Source: VXYL01 sp965243175 | GTDB lineage: Bacteria > Pseudomonadota > Gammaproteobacteria > Pseudomonadales > Azotimanducaceae | DNA length: 64,000 nucleotides | NCBI GenBank assembly: GCA_965243175.1 | Contig: OZ251532.1 | Coordinates: 2,480,001 to 2,544,000, forward strand | Direction: 5' to 3' | Shown here: positions 24,301 through 32,949 of the stretch, in pieces | Position numbering within the stretch: the stretch's first letter is position 1 | Layout: every line of letters starts with the position of its first letter | Translations under genes and position numbers: made by a program | Notes under the pieces: model-generated | Seen by the model: only the letters and a program-made list of their open reading frames with translations | What the model was told of the DNA's origin: nothing | The model's database searches: none

Positions 24301-25632
24301 GAAGGTCAACGTGGCGGCGTCGCCGTCTTCATCGGTGGCCGTCAGAACGTAGCCGGTCGAAGCCGCCACAGCGGTGGGCGTGCCGACAATCCCCGGCCGG
24401 CCGCCATCAAGAGAAAGGCCGGCAGGAAGCGCCGGCGTCAGGGCGTAGGCGATCTCGCCGTCTCCGCCGGACGCTCTGGGCAGCGCAACGTCAACGTCGC
24501 TGCCGACCCGGAAACGCTGGTCCTGCGCCGAGTCGCGGAACGTCGGCATCGAGTCCGGCTGCACTTCCATCGCGAAGGTCACGGCGGCGGTGTCGCGGTC
24601 TTCGTCCGTGGCTCGCCACGTGAACGCGGCGCGTGCCGTGGGCCGCGTCGGCGTACCGGAGATTCGCCGGCTGTCGAGGTCCAGCGTCAGCCCCGCGGGC
24701 AGCGCAGGCCCGAGGTCGTACACCAGCGTGCCATCGCCGCCGGTGGCCATCGGCAACTGCAACTCGAAGGGCGTGCCGACCCGCAGGATCTGATCCGGCA
24801 CCGTGGTGTCGAACACCGGCACCGAATCCGGCAGCACTTCAATGGTGAATCCAAGCGTGTCCTCTTCGTCGTCTTCGTTGGAGGCCGTTAGGGTGTAGGA
24901 GGACCGTGGCTGCGCCGTGGTGGGCGTGCCGGAAATGACGCGGTTGACGTCGTTGAAGGAGAGGCCGTCCGGCGGCGCCGGACTCATCGCGTAGGAAGTC
25001 GCCGCGAACGCGCTTGGCAGTGATGCCTTGGCCGGACTGCCGACCCGAAAGACCAAGTCCGGCCCGCTCACCAGGAACTCCGGCTCGAAGTTAGGGAGCA
25101 CGTTCTGATCTCCCTGCCCCCCTTGGCCCCCTTGGCCCCCTTGGCCCGCTTGGCCCGCAGTGACGACGGGGGTGGCCACGGCGTCCGCCGCAGGCCCGGG
25201 GCCGTCCTCGTTGGCGGCGCGCAGCTCGAAGGTGTGCTCGACGGCGCTGGTGAGGCCGGAGACGACCAGCATCGTCGCATCCGGCGTGTCGCGGCGCATC
25301 CACTCCCCGAACTCGCCCGCGCCGACCTTGTAGCGCACTTCGTAGTAGAGGATGGGCAGCGCCGGTGGCGACGGGGGCGGCGCCAGAGGGTCGGCTTCGG
25401 GATTCTCTACGATACGGCCGGTGCCACCGCCGCCCCGCACCCAGCGCAGCGTCACCGATTGAATGCCGCCCGTTGCCGTCAAGTCGCCCGGTTCGTCCGG
25501 GGCGGTCTGCGCCAAGGCCGGCCAAGCGAGCGCAGCCACGCAGGCGGCTGCGACGAACGCGCCGCACTGGCGGATCAACCGAAAGATCGCATTGCGCACT
25601 CGCATCCCCTGCGTCCCGCGTCCTTCGCTCAT
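21346..25632 (-). CDS. Large cell-surface protein: fibronectin III, cadherin-like repeats, Calx-beta, autotransporter-type barrel
   Basis: This is an exported protein of about 1428 residues. A signal peptide (FVAAACVAALAWPALAQ) is followed by a fibronectin III-like domain (PDEPGDLTATGGIQSVTLRW). Then come seven copies of a roughly 91-residue putative Ig/cadherin-like repeat (DQRFRVGSAVDVALPRASGG, ALPAGLSLDGGRPGIVGTPT, LTATDEDGDAATLTF), a Calx-beta domain (VSASEGAALSFPVTISSAL, YTAVSGTLTFAPG) and a C-terminal region of about 330 residues resembling an autotransporter barrel (GLGLEARGRYLLGHSESEFDEWGLSAAL). Likely role is surface adhesion or exposure. The ATG at 25632 follows GGGGAG. Confidence 0.75.
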   Translation of the reverse strand: MSEGRGTQGMRVRNAIFRLIRQCGAFVAAACVAALAWPALAQTAPDEPGDLTATGGIQSVTLRWVRGGGGTGRIVENPEADPLAPPPSPPALPILYYEVRYKVGAGEFGEWMRRDTPDATMLVVSGLTSAVEHTFELRAANEDGPGPAADAVATPVVTAGQAGQGGQGGQGGQGDQNVLPNFEPEFLVSGPDLVFRVGSPAKASLPSAFAATSYAMSPAPPDGLSFNDVNRVISGTPTTAQPRSSYTLTASNEDDEEDTLGFTIEVLPDSVPVFDTTVPDQILRVGTPFELQLPMATGGDGTLVYDLGPALPAGLTLDLDSRRISGTPTRPTARAAFTWRATDEDRDTAAVTFAMEVQPDSMPTFRDSAQDQRFRVGSDVDVALPRASGGDGEIAYALTPALPAGLSLDGGRPGIVGTPTAVAASTGYVLTATDEDGDAATLTFMIEVQPDSMPTFRDSAQDQRFRVGSAVDVALPRASGGDGEIAYALTPALPAGLSLDGGRPGIVGTPTAVAASTGYVLTATDEDGDAATLTFMIEVQPDSMPLFRDSVEDQRFRVGSAVDVALPRASGGDGEIAYALTPALPAGLSLDGGRPGIVGTPTAVAASTGYVLTATDEDGDAATLTFMIEVQPDSMPLFRDSVEDQRFRVGSAVDVPLPRASDGDGEVVHALTPALPAGLSLDAARPAIVGTPTVAEASTSYALTATDEDGDTATVTFAIEVEPDLMPNFGASVPDQRYNKSAAIVALVLPNASGGDDPLTYGLSPALPAGLALDMASRTIAGAPSAEFARTEYTWMAMDEDGDAATLTFAIEVGMAVAVAIADVSASEGAALSFPVTISSALPVPVTMAYRTMDGTASAGEDYTAVSGTLTFAPGTTQMAIDVNVSSDPLAEHDETFTIVLADLVNAEFADDQATGTIVDDDMEAARGEALTQSLAAFGATVAADVVAGVSGRFQEGPPTAPAADSGSFGVAATVARFFAGASERQYAANPNADLLGGPGSTDAFAFGGHGARLGDSPGIADLLRGGSFLMPFGGAAAGTDRGKWTLWGKAATSRVSTDAGFAVDGRVDTAFLGVDARMPRNTLVGVALARSSAEFDYLQPGVSQGELDLDMTTLLPYVHWTLCNGIDLWAMAGLGNGDAMLVDDLGEARTDTSLRLAATGLRRELAQTETLNWALKADAVIASLRADEVLGALAAADADVQRLRLLVEGRREWAASGNEQTRLGAGFEFGARYDGGDVNNGLGAEVGGALDYRNLPLGLGLEARGRYLLGHSESEFDEWGLSAALELDPGAQGQGASLRLAPAWGAPNGRVADLWRADRMVAENAQRHRNFGGQLPKRLDMEVGYGFASRRTGPVRLFGVLGGGTTASYRLGARSETGNGLGWSVEVDRVRRFGGQTDHGILFSVGNAPAGLVLGMAAALDADARRW
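23464..24555 (-). repeat. Tandem 273-bp repeats encoding 91-residue domains
   Basis: Four in-frame units with an exact period of 273 bp start at 24555, 24282, 24009 and 23736 on the minus strand. The first three are nearly identical in DNA; the fourth is diverged. Older, more diverged units of the same domain lie on both sides. Near-identity indicates recent expansion by unequal recombination. Confidence 0.85.
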
Positions 25633-25707
25633 CGGCTCCCCATGTCGTCGCAAGGTCGCGCCAAGTCTACCTGTTTTCGCGCGAAGGCGTTGCAGCGCTT
25701 CGAGACG

Positions 25708-27057
25708 CTACGCGCGCAGCGCCGGAGCGCCCTCCGCCGGCTGGTCGCGGACGAAGCCGAGCAGCGCCATGCCGATCACCAGCACCAGCGCGACGGAGAG
25801 GATGCCGAGCCTCGAACTGCCGGTGAGCAGGCCGGTCACGGCGACCAGCGACGGGCCGATGATGGCCGCGAACCTGCCGAGCATGTTGAAGAAGCCGAAG
25901 AACTCGCCGCTGCGCGAAGGCGGCACGAAGCGCGCGTAGAGCGAGCGCGAGATCGCCTGCACACCGCCCTGCACCAGGCCCACCGCCACCGCCAGGACGT
26001 AGAACTCGGCGACCGACGACATGAAGTAGGCGTAGATCGTCACGCCCACGTACACCGCCACGCCGAAGTAGAGCGGCGGCTTCGGCCCGAACCGGCGCGC
26101 CGCCACGCCGAACGCCAGCGCCGCCGGAAAGCCCACGAACTGCGTCACCAAGAGCGCCGTGATCAGGCTCTCCGCGGGGAAGCCCAGCGACAGCCCGTAG
26201 TCCACCGCCATGCGGATGATGGTGTGGACGCCGTCGATGTAGAAGAAGTAGGCGAGCAGAAAGAGCCCGGCCATCCGATGGGCGCGGTACTCGCGGAAGG
26301 TGCGCGCCAGCGAACCGAGCTCGCCCTTCACCGTGGCGATCAGCGTCCGCAGCGTCGAGACGGCCCCGGCGGCCGCATCCAAGGCAAGGGTGGCCGGGGC
26401 TTCGCGCACCACAGCGAACAGCGGAACCGAGAACACCAGCCACCACACGGCCACGCTGACGAAGGAAAGCCGCACCGCTTGCGCCTGGCTCGACAGCCCG
26501 AAGGTCTCCGGCGACAGCGTCATCGCCACGTTCACCGCGAACAGCACCCCGCCGCCGAAGTAGCCGAGCGAGAAGCCGAAGGCGGAGATTTCGTCGTAGC
26601 GCTGCGGGCGCCCCACCGACACGATCAGCGCGTCGTAGAAGACGATGGCACCGGAGAACCCCGCCGAGGCGAGCACGTAGACCAACGCCGCCGTGCTCCA
26701 GTCGCCCTGGGGCACGAACCAGAGCAGCGCCGACATGGCGATGCCGAGCGCCGTGAACACGCCGAGGAACTTCTTGCGGGCGCCAGCGCTGTCGGCCAAG
26801 GCGCCAAGCAGCGGCGCGCCAACCAGCAGGCATGCGCTCGCCAAGGAGTTGGCGAAGCCGAGCCGCGCCGTGCTCACCACGGCGTCCGTGCCGGTGCTCC
26901 AGTACTCCTTGAAGAACACCGGGAAGAAGCCGGCGATCACGGTGGTAGCGAAGACCGAGTTGGCCCAGTCGTAGAGCGCCCAGGCGAGCACCGGACGATC
27001 GCGGAACAGTTCGCGCATCCGTCCCCTGCTCTCCCGTTCCATCTTCGGCCCCGTCAC
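25708..27057 (-). CDS. MFS transporter of the Atg22/UMF1 type
   Basis: The 449-residue inner-membrane protein has about twelve hydrophobic segments. It carries the family signature WALYDWANSVFATTVIAGFF near the N-terminus and PLLGALADSAGARKKFLGVF in the first cytoplasmic loop, as in UMF1/Atg22-like carriers. Substrate is unknown; vacuolar Atg22 exports amino acids in yeast. Its start overlaps the metF stop by 4 nt, so it is probably cotranscribed with metK and metF. Confidence 0.82.
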   Translation of the reverse strand: MTGPKMERESRGRMRELFRDRPVLAWALYDWANSVFATTVIAGFFPVFFKEYWSTGTDAVVSTARLGFANSLASACLLVGAPLLGALADSAGARKKFLGVFTALGIAMSALLWFVPQGDWSTAALVYVLASAGFSGAIVFYDALIVSVGRPQRYDEISAFGFSLGYFGGGVLFAVNVAMTLSPETFGLSSQAQAVRLSFVSVAVWWLVFSVPLFAVVREAPATLALDAAAGAVSTLRTLIATVKGELGSLARTFREYRAHRMAGLFLLAYFFYIDGVHTIIRMAVDYGLSLGFPAESLITALLVTQFVGFPAALAFGVAARRFGPKPPLYFGVAVYVGVTIYAYFMSSVAEFYVLAVAVGLVQGGVQAISRSLYARFVPPSRSGEFFGFFNMLGRFAAIIGPSLVAVTGLLTGSSRLGILSVALVLVIGMALLGFVRDQPAEGAPALRA

Positions 27058-27869
27058 AGGCCCAGCGTATCGACGACGTCCAACGTCGGCGACGCCTTGT
27101 TCAGCGTGTAGAAGTGCAGGCCCGGCACGCCGCCCCGCAGCAGCCGTTCACAGAGCGCGGCCACCACCTCGATGCCGAAGTCGCGCTGCGCCGATTCATC
27201 CATGGCGTCCAGTCGCAGCCCAAGCCAGCGTGGAATCTCGGCGCCTGCCTTGGCCGAGAACCGCGCCAGCTTGGCGTAGTCGCCGATGGGCATGACGCCC
27301 GGCACGATCGGCACGTCGATGCCAGCGGCAACGCAGGCGTCGCGGAAGTGGAAGAAGCCGTCCGCGTTGTAGAAGAACTGGGTGATGCAGCTGGTGGCGC
27401 CAGCCTCCACCTTGCGCTTCAGAAAATCGACGTCCGCTGCCGCCGAGGGCGCTTCCGGGTGGACTTCCGGGTACGCCGCCACTTCGAGGGCGAGCGGCGC
27501 TTCCACCTCGGCGCGAATCAAGCGCACCAGTTCTTCCGCGTGGCGAATCTGCCTGTTGGGACCGACGCCGGAGGGCACGTCGCCGCGCAACGCCACCAGC
27601 CGGCGGATGCCTAGGCGCAAGTAGCCGCGCACCATGTCCAGCACGCGGTCTTCGGAATCCGCGCCCCAGGAAAGATGCGGCGCGACCTCCAGCCCGGCTT
27701 CGCGCAGGGTCGACACCGCAGTGTACGTCCGCTCGCGGGTGGTGCCGCCCGCGCCGTAGGTCACCGAGTGGAACGCCGGATTGAAGCGCGCCAGGCGCTC
27801 GGCGGTACGCACAAGATTGATGCGACCACGTTTGGTCTGCGGCGGAAAGAACTCGAAGCTGATCTGCAT
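27054..27869 (-). CDS. metF: 5,10-methylenetetrahydrofolate reductase
   Basis: The 271-residue flavoprotein reduces methylene-THF to methyl-THF for methionine synthesis. Diagnostic segments are ISFEFFPPQT at the start, FHSVTYGAGGTTRERT, LVALRGDVPSG, ATSCITQFFYNADGFFHF, VPIVPGVMPI and the C-terminal GLHFYTLNKASPT. It lies 45 nt after metK on the same strand, linking methyl-group supply to S-adenosylmethionine synthesis. The S-adenosylhomocysteinase gene often found between them is absent. Confidence 0.95.
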   Translation of the reverse strand: MQISFEFFPPQTKRGRINLVRTAERLARFNPAFHSVTYGAGGTTRERTYTAVSTLREAGLEVAPHLSWGADSEDRVLDMVRGYLRLGIRRLVALRGDVPSGVGPNRQIRHAEELVRLIRAEVEAPLALEVAAYPEVHPEAPSAAADVDFLKRKVEAGATSCITQFFYNADGFFHFRDACVAAGIDVPIVPGVMPIGDYAKLARFSAKAGAEIPRWLGLRLDAMDESAQRDFGIEVVAALCERLLRGGVPGLHFYTLNKASPTLDVVDTLGL

Positions 27870-27914
27870 GGGCGGCGTTGTTCGTCGGCGCAGCGCGACG
27901 CGCCAAGGTCGCCC

Positions 27915-29087
27915 TCAGCGCTCGTTGGCGGCGGCGCGCAGTTGCTCTGCTTTGTCCGTTCGTTCCCAAGTGAACGTGTCTTCGCTGCGCCCGAAATGTC
28001 CATACGCCGCGGTGGCGCGATAGATGGGGCGCTTCAAGTCGAGCATGGCGATGAGGCCGCTCGGCCTCAAGTCGAAATGTTCACGAACAAGCTGCGCGAT
28101 CCTCGCGTCCGAAACCGTGCCGGTGCCGAACGTGTTGACGTCGATAGATGTCGGTTCGGCGGTGCCGATGGCGTAGCTCACCTGGATCTCGCAGCGCTTG
28201 GCCAGTCCCGCCGCGACCACGTTCTTCGCCACGTAGCGCCCGGCGTAGGCTGCCGAGCGGTCCACCTTCGACGGGTCCTTGCCGGAGAACGCCCCGCCGC
28301 CGTGCCGCGCCATGCCGCCGTAGGTATCGACGATGATCTTGCGCCCGGTCAGCCCGCAGTCGGCCACCGGCCCGCCGATCTCGAAGCGCCCGGCCGGATT
28401 GATGAGCACCCGGGTCGCCGGGCCGATCCAGTTGCCAGGCACCACCGGCTTGATGATTTCCTCGCGCACCGCCTCGTGCAGGGTGGCGTTGTCCACGTCC
28501 GGGGCGTGGTGGCTGGAAAGCACAATCGCGTCCAGGCCCACCGGCGCACCGTCGGCGTCGTAGCGGAAGGAGAGTTGGCTTTTGGCGTCGGGGCGAAGGA
28601 AGGCGAGGCGGGAGCGGCGGACTTCGGCGTGTTTGCGCATGAGCTGGTGCGCGTAGTGGATGGGCGCTGGCATGAGTTCGTCGGTTTCGTCCGTGGCGTA
28701 GCCGAACATGAGGCCCTGGTCGCCAGCGCCTTGTTCGCGGGATTCGGTCTCGTCCACGCCGTCCGCGATCTCCGGCGACTGTTGCCCCAGCGCGTTGATC
28801 ACGGCCACCGACGCCAAGTCGTAGCCGCTGTCCGCGCCGCCGTAGCCGATCTCGGTAACGACGTTCCGAGCGAGCTTGTCCACATCCACCTCTGCGCTCG
28901 ACCGCACCTCCCCGGCGACCACGATCAGCCCGCCCTTGAGCAGCGTCTCGCAGGCGACCCGGGATTCGGCGTCCTGTTCCAGCATGGCGTCCAGCACGGC
29001 GTCCGAAATCTGGTCCGCCATCTTGTCCGGATGCCCTGCGGAGACGGACTCCGATGTGAACACCGAGTAGTCGGTCATGTGCAGCAA
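27915..29087 (-). CDS. metK: S-adenosylmethionine synthetase
   Basis: The 390-residue enzyme makes S-adenosylmethionine from methionine and ATP. It shows VFTSESVSAGHPDKMADQIS at the N-terminus, GAGDQGLMFGYATDET, the ATP-binding GGAFSGKDPSKVDRSAAY and the C-terminal YGHFGR. Length is standard. It is first in a minus-strand group with metF and an Atg22-like carrier. No riboswitch was recognised in the 215 nt upstream. Confidence 0.96.
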   Translation of the reverse strand: MLHMTDYSVFTSESVSAGHPDKMADQISDAVLDAMLEQDAESRVACETLLKGGLIVVAGEVRSSAEVDVDKLARNVVTEIGYGGADSGYDLASVAVINALGQQSPEIADGVDETESREQGAGDQGLMFGYATDETDELMPAPIHYAHQLMRKHAEVRRSRLAFLRPDAKSQLSFRYDADGAPVGLDAIVLSSHHAPDVDNATLHEAVREEIIKPVVPGNWIGPATRVLINPAGRFEIGGPVADCGLTGRKIIVDTYGGMARHGGGAFSGKDPSKVDRSAAYAGRYVAKNVVAAGLAKRCEIQVSYAIGTAEPTSIDVNTFGTGTVSDARIAQLVREHFDLRPSGLIAMLDLKRPIYRATAAYGHFGRSEDTFTWERTDKAEQLRAAANER

Positions 29088-29114
29088 CGCTCCGCGCCCT
29101 GTGGAAGGCGCGGC

Positions 29115-29122
29115 ATTGTATA
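29115..29122 (-). promoter_or_regulatory. Possible -10 element of metK
   Basis: TATACAAT on the minus strand lies 28 nt before the metK start in otherwise GC-rich DNA. A weak -35-like GTGAAC sits 17 nt upstream of TATACA. Only the -10 match is convincing. Confidence 0.3.
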
Positions 29123-29302
29123 GGAACGGTGCCGCTCGAGTTCACGCAGCAAGGCGAAGGAGGCGAAGGGCAAGGAAGGTTGATGGCCGCGTGGCGGAAC
29201 GTCGCCATTTCGTTCTTGCAAGAGACCCGCAGCAAGTTGAAGAAGCTTGCGTTCGCCTGCAAGCGCAGAGCGTCGTTGAGGCTGACACAGGGGCAGCACG
29301 TC

Positions 29303-30751
29303 TCACCCGATGCCGGGCCGTCCGTGTTCAAGCGCTCGGCGCAGCGCGAACCGCAGGAAGGCGATGTCGCCGCGTCGAGGCGCCCAGGTGTGCAGCCAGC
29401 CCAAAGCCGTCGTGCGCTGAAAGGCGATGGCGAGTAGGGCGAGGCTGCATCCCGCGCCGAGGGTTACGCTCAAGGCTGCGGCGGCGATGCCCAAGGTCGG
29501 GTAGAGCAGAACCAAGGCCGCCAACTCGATGCACCAGCCGGCCCAAAGTGCTCGCGAGCAGAGCGCAGGGCGATTCACGGCCTTGAAGTAGGTCACCAGA
29601 AGGCCGCAGCCGGCGTTGGCGAGGATGCCTGGGGCGATGAGCCAGAGCAGCGGCACGGCGGGCAGGAAGGCTGCCGAGAAGAGAAGCTCCACTACGGGCT
29701 TGCCGAAGAGCAGCAGCGCGAGCAGGCCCGCCCCCGTCACGGTGCAGACCAAGCGCAGGCAGAGCGCCACTAGAGCTGGCGTCGTCGAGTCGTCCAGCTC
29801 CGCCGGGCGTTTCGCCGACGCATCAGCGGGCGATTCGTTCGGCGACAGGGAACGCGCCGCTTCCCGAGCGGCGATGCGTGGCAGCAGGGCGTGGCCGACG
29901 GCATCGGAGATGATCGCGAAGCCGATCACCAGCGTCATCGCCACGACGAAGATGCCGATCTGTGCGCTGCTTGCCAGCAGGCCGAGCACCACCACGCCCA
30001 GCTGCGGCCCGACGCCGGAGCGCATCCGCGCGGCGTGGAACTTGAGGCCGTAGCCCAGAATGAACGCCAGGCTGCCGCGATTCGGCTTGGCCGCGACCAA
30101 GCCGCAATGGCGGTGCAGGTCGCGCAGGCAGAGGCCGATCATCAGCACGTGGCCAGCGGCAAGGGCGACGATGGCGCCGTCCACGCCGAAGCCCATGTGC
30201 CGGACGAGCACGTATACGCCGACGATGTTGACCGCCGCGCGCAGCGGCAGAAACGCGGCGAGGCGTCCGAATCGGCGAAGCGCCACGAGCTGATGCTCGA
30301 CGGCCATCGAAAAGGCCATCAACGGAATCAAGCAGAGCGCCAGGTGGAAGGAACGCGCCTGCGCCCTGTCGAAAAGGGCGAACTCGCCTTGCATCGCGAC
30401 GAGTGCCAAGCCGATCGCCAGCGCGCTCCCGGCAAGGCAGATGACGAACGCCGTCGCCACCGCTTGCGAGACGCCAGCCCGCCGCGTCATGGCGAACTGC
30501 TGCGCTCCTTCCTCCGCCCCGGGAGTGAAGAGGATGCCGAGCGACGTGGCGAAGGCGAAGCAAACGGCGTAGCTGCCGCGCCCTTCTGGCAGCAGGAAGT
30601 GCGCGAGCATTCCCTGCACCAGCAGGTTCAGCAGCATCAGGCCGATGCGGGACGCGAAGACGACCCCCACGTCCCGCCCGCCGCTGTTCGACGACCGGGC
30701 GTTGGATGCGAGCGCGCGGAACGCTCGCACCACCGCGTTCATCGCGCCCAC
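29303..30751 (-). CDS. Polysaccharide flippase-like membrane protein (Wzx/MATE type)
   Basis: The 482-residue protein has about twelve to fourteen hydrophobic segments in the arrangement of oligosaccharide flippases. It shows VVFASRIGLMLLNLLVQGML and LLPEGRGSYAVCFAFATSLG near the start, and later the typical FGKPVVELLFSAAFLPAVPLLWLIAPG. These proteins flip lipid-linked sugars across the inner membrane. No glycosyltransferase cluster adjoins it, so the substrate is unknown. A hydrophilic loop rich in Ser and Ala occurs at about residues 300-325. Confidence 0.75.
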   Translation of the reverse strand: MGAMNAVVRAFRALASNARSSNSGGRDVGVVFASRIGLMLLNLLVQGMLAHFLLPEGRGSYAVCFAFATSLGILFTPGAEEGAQQFAMTRRAGVSQAVATAFVICLAGSALAIGLALVAMQGEFALFDRAQARSFHLALCLIPLMAFSMAVEHQLVALRRFGRLAAFLPLRAAVNIVGVYVLVRHMGFGVDGAIVALAAGHVLMIGLCLRDLHRHCGLVAAKPNRGSLAFILGYGLKFHAARMRSGVGPQLGVVVLGLLASSAQIGIFVVAMTLVIGFAIISDAVGHALLPRIAAREAARSLSPNESPADASAKRPAELDDSTTPALVALCLRLVCTVTGAGLLALLLFGKPVVELLFSAAFLPAVPLLWLIAPGILANAGCGLLVTYFKAVNRPALCSRALWAGWCIELAALVLLYPTLGIAAAALSVTLGAGCSLALLAIAFQRTTALGWLHTWAPRRGDIAFLRFALRRALEHGRPGIG

Positions 30752-30961
30752 GCCGAACGCGGCGCCTCGCCGAGCGCAACGGCGCGATGCGATGTCGCGT
30801 CGCCAGGCGACGCCGAGTCCCCGTACACCGGTGTCTTCCGAGCGCCGTGAGGTCGCCTTAGCCTACCTTGACCACCAACCCGGTCGGCGCACTCGGACGC
30901 CCGTGCTTCAACGAGGCAGCCGGCGTATGATCGCCGCGTCTTGTGGATAAGGACGTCCACT

Positions 30962-31723
30962 ATGCCAACGGACTATGCGCCAAGGAAGAACACCCCGCGC
31001 AAGGCCAATGCGGACGGCAAACGCTTCCACCCGCGTTCCTTCGGTGGCGGTGCCTTGGTCGGGGTGGCGCTGACGCTTGCCTTGGTCTACATGCCCACGC
31101 TCTCCCGAGGCGGCGAAAGCGGTGCCGTTGCCGATGGCGAAGCCACGGCGCCGGCAATGCCGACGCTCACCTACGAGTTCATGGATCGCTTGCCGAAGGA
31201 GCAGGTGGTCACCAACGTCACGCCCTACGAACCACCGGCGGTCGTCGACGAACCGCAGACCCAGCCGCCTGATGGCGAGGCGCAAGACTCGACGCGCAGG
31301 GACGAACCGCCCGTTCAAGACGATCCCCCGCCCGCCCCGGCCAACGTTCAACAACGGACGCAGGAACCGGCGCCGCCGCTCGAACCTCCAGCCGAGACCA
31401 CTCGCAAGCAAGCAGCCCGCGAGCGGCAACAGCTCGCCCGCGAGACGCCCCCTCCCGTTCAACAACCCCAAGCGATGGAGTACATGCTCCAAGCAGCGGC
31501 GCTGCCCAGCCGCGACGAAGCCGAGGCGCTGCGCGCCCGGCTGATACTCGATGGCGTCTCCGCGCCGGTGAAAGTGGTGCCGCATCCCGAAGACGGCGCT
31601 CGGCATCGGGTGCTGGTGGGGCCGTTCGCCGAAGAACACCTGATGCGCGACGCCCAGAAGGAACTCCGTGCCAAGGACATCGCCGCGCTCCCCATGCGCC
31701 GCGGCCGCTCCGGCGACGGCTGA
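30962..31723 (+). CDS. FtsN-like cell division protein with SPOR domain
   Basis: The 253-residue protein starts MPTDYAPRKNTPRK, close to the RDYAxR cytoplasmic start of FtsN-type proteins. A single membrane segment follows (GGGALVGVALTLALVYMPTL), then a long periplasmic Pro/Gln/Glu-rich linker and a C-terminal SPOR domain (YMLQAAALPSRDEAEALRARLILDGVSAPV, HRVLVGPFAEEHLMRDAQKEL). SPOR domains bind denuded glycan strands at the division septum. AAGGACG precedes the ATG. It lies divergently from the flippase and convergently to the CoA-transferase. Confidence 0.82.
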   Translation: MPTDYAPRKNTPRKANADGKRFHPRSFGGGALVGVALTLALVYMPTLSRGGESGAVADGEATAPAMPTLTYEFMDRLPKEQVVTNVTPYEPPAVVDEPQTQPPDGEAQDSTRRDEPPVQDDPPPAPANVQQRTQEPAPPLEPPAETTRKQAARERQQLARETPPPVQQPQAMEYMLQAAALPSRDEAEALRARLILDGVSAPVKVVPHPEDGARHRVLVGPFAEEHLMRDAQKELRAKDIAALPMRRGRSGDG

Positions 31724-31730
31724 GCGGCGC

Positions 31731-32894
31731 CTAGGCCGAGGCAGCCTCCATGCCGATGGCGCCTTGGCCGCGCAGGGTCGCTATGGCCTCGGCATCGAGG
31801 CCGAGGTCGTCCGCCAACACCTGATCCGTGTGTTCGCCAAGCCGTGGCGCGGCGCGCATCTCCACGCTGCTGCGAGACATTCGCGCTGGCCAGCCGAGCA
31901 GCCGAACCGTGCCGTGGTCGGCGTGTTCCACTTCCTGAATGAAGTCGCGGGCGAGCAGATGCGGGTCCGTGAACAGTTCGTGGGTCTCGAACACCTGGCT
32001 CGCGCAGACGCCTTCCGCGGCCAACGCCGCCATCGCCTCGCCCTTCGACCGCGCGCGCGTCCACGCGGCGATGGCCTCGCGCACATCGGCCGAATCGTCC
32101 TCCAAACCGATGGCGCGGCGGACGCCCTCCCTCATGCGCGGGTTCACCGCCATCACGAACACGTAGTCGTTGGCGCCGTTGCCGCGGCATGGATAGAGGG
32201 AGACGAACGGGTTGTCGCCGTTGCCGGTCCTCGGCGTGGGCGCGGCGCCGAAGCCGGTGCGCGAAACGGCGGTGCGCAGGTAGTAGGTCATCGCCTCCTG
32301 CATGGAGAGTTCGATCAGCTGCCCCTTGCCGGTGCGCTGCTTCTGCGCCCAGGCGGCGGCGATGGCCAACGCCGCCTGCATGCCGGTGCCAGCGTCGCCC
32401 ATCGTCGGGCCGGGGCGCATCGGCGGGCCGTCCGCTTCGCCGGTGATGGAGAAGGCGCCGGCTGCGGCCTGGGCCACCATGTCCATGCACTTGTACTGCG
32501 CGTACGGGCCGCTGGTGCCGAACCCCTTGATGCGGGCGTAGATGATCTCCGGGTGGATTTCGCGCATCACGTCGTAGCCGATGTCCAGCTTCTCCACCAC
32601 GCCTGGGCCGTAGTTTTCCACGAAGACGTCGTAGCGGGGCACCATGTCGAGCAGCAACTGGCGGCCGGCGGGCGTGTCCAAGTGCAGGGTGACGCTGCGC
32701 TTGTTGCTGTTCCAATTGACGAAGTACTCGGCGTCGATGGCTTCGCCCCGCGCTCGGCCACGGCCCGGATCGCCGGTTTGCGGCCGCTCCACCTTCACCA
32801 CGTCCGCGCCGAGGAAGGCAAGGCTCTGCGTGCAGCAGGTGCCCGCCTCCCACTGCGTCATGTCCAGAATCCGCATTCCGTCGAGCGCAGGCAT
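31731..32894 (-). CDS. Class III CoA-transferase (CaiB/BaiF family)
   Basis: The 387-residue protein starts MPALDGMRILDMTQWEAGTC and carries LAFLGADVVKVERPQTGDPGR, NSNKRSVTLHLDTPAGRQLL, FVENYGPGVVEKLDIGYDVM, KGFGTSGPYAQYKCMDMVAQAAAGAF and PGPTMGDAGTGMQAALAIAA. These match formyl-CoA/succinyl-CoA transferases, including the conserved Asp of the catalytic region. It moves CoA between carboxylic acids. GGAGGG precedes the ATG at 32894. The specific acid is not evident. Confidence 0.9.
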   Translation of the reverse strand: MPALDGMRILDMTQWEAGTCCTQSLAFLGADVVKVERPQTGDPGRGRARGEAIDAEYFVNWNSNKRSVTLHLDTPAGRQLLLDMVPRYDVFVENYGPGVVEKLDIGYDVMREIHPEIIYARIKGFGTSGPYAQYKCMDMVAQAAAGAFSITGEADGPPMRPGPTMGDAGTGMQAALAIAAAWAQKQRTGKGQLIELSMQEAMTYYLRTAVSRTGFGAAPTPRTGNGDNPFVSLYPCRGNGANDYVFVMAVNPRMREGVRRAIGLEDDSADVREAIAAWTRARSKGEAMAALAAEGVCASQVFETHELFTDPHLLARDFIQEVEHADHGTVRLLGWPARMSRSSVEMRAAPRLGEHTDQVLADDLGLDAEAIATLRGQGAIGMEAASA

Positions 32895-32949
32895 CGGTCG
32901 CCCTCCAAATTGGTGGTTCGCAGTATATGCCCGTTGACGAGTGCGCTTG

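Noticed and set aside
29088..29302. A SAM or SAH riboswitch upstream of metK
   Set aside because: I could not identify the conserved core or a convincing structure; only a -10-like element was seen.
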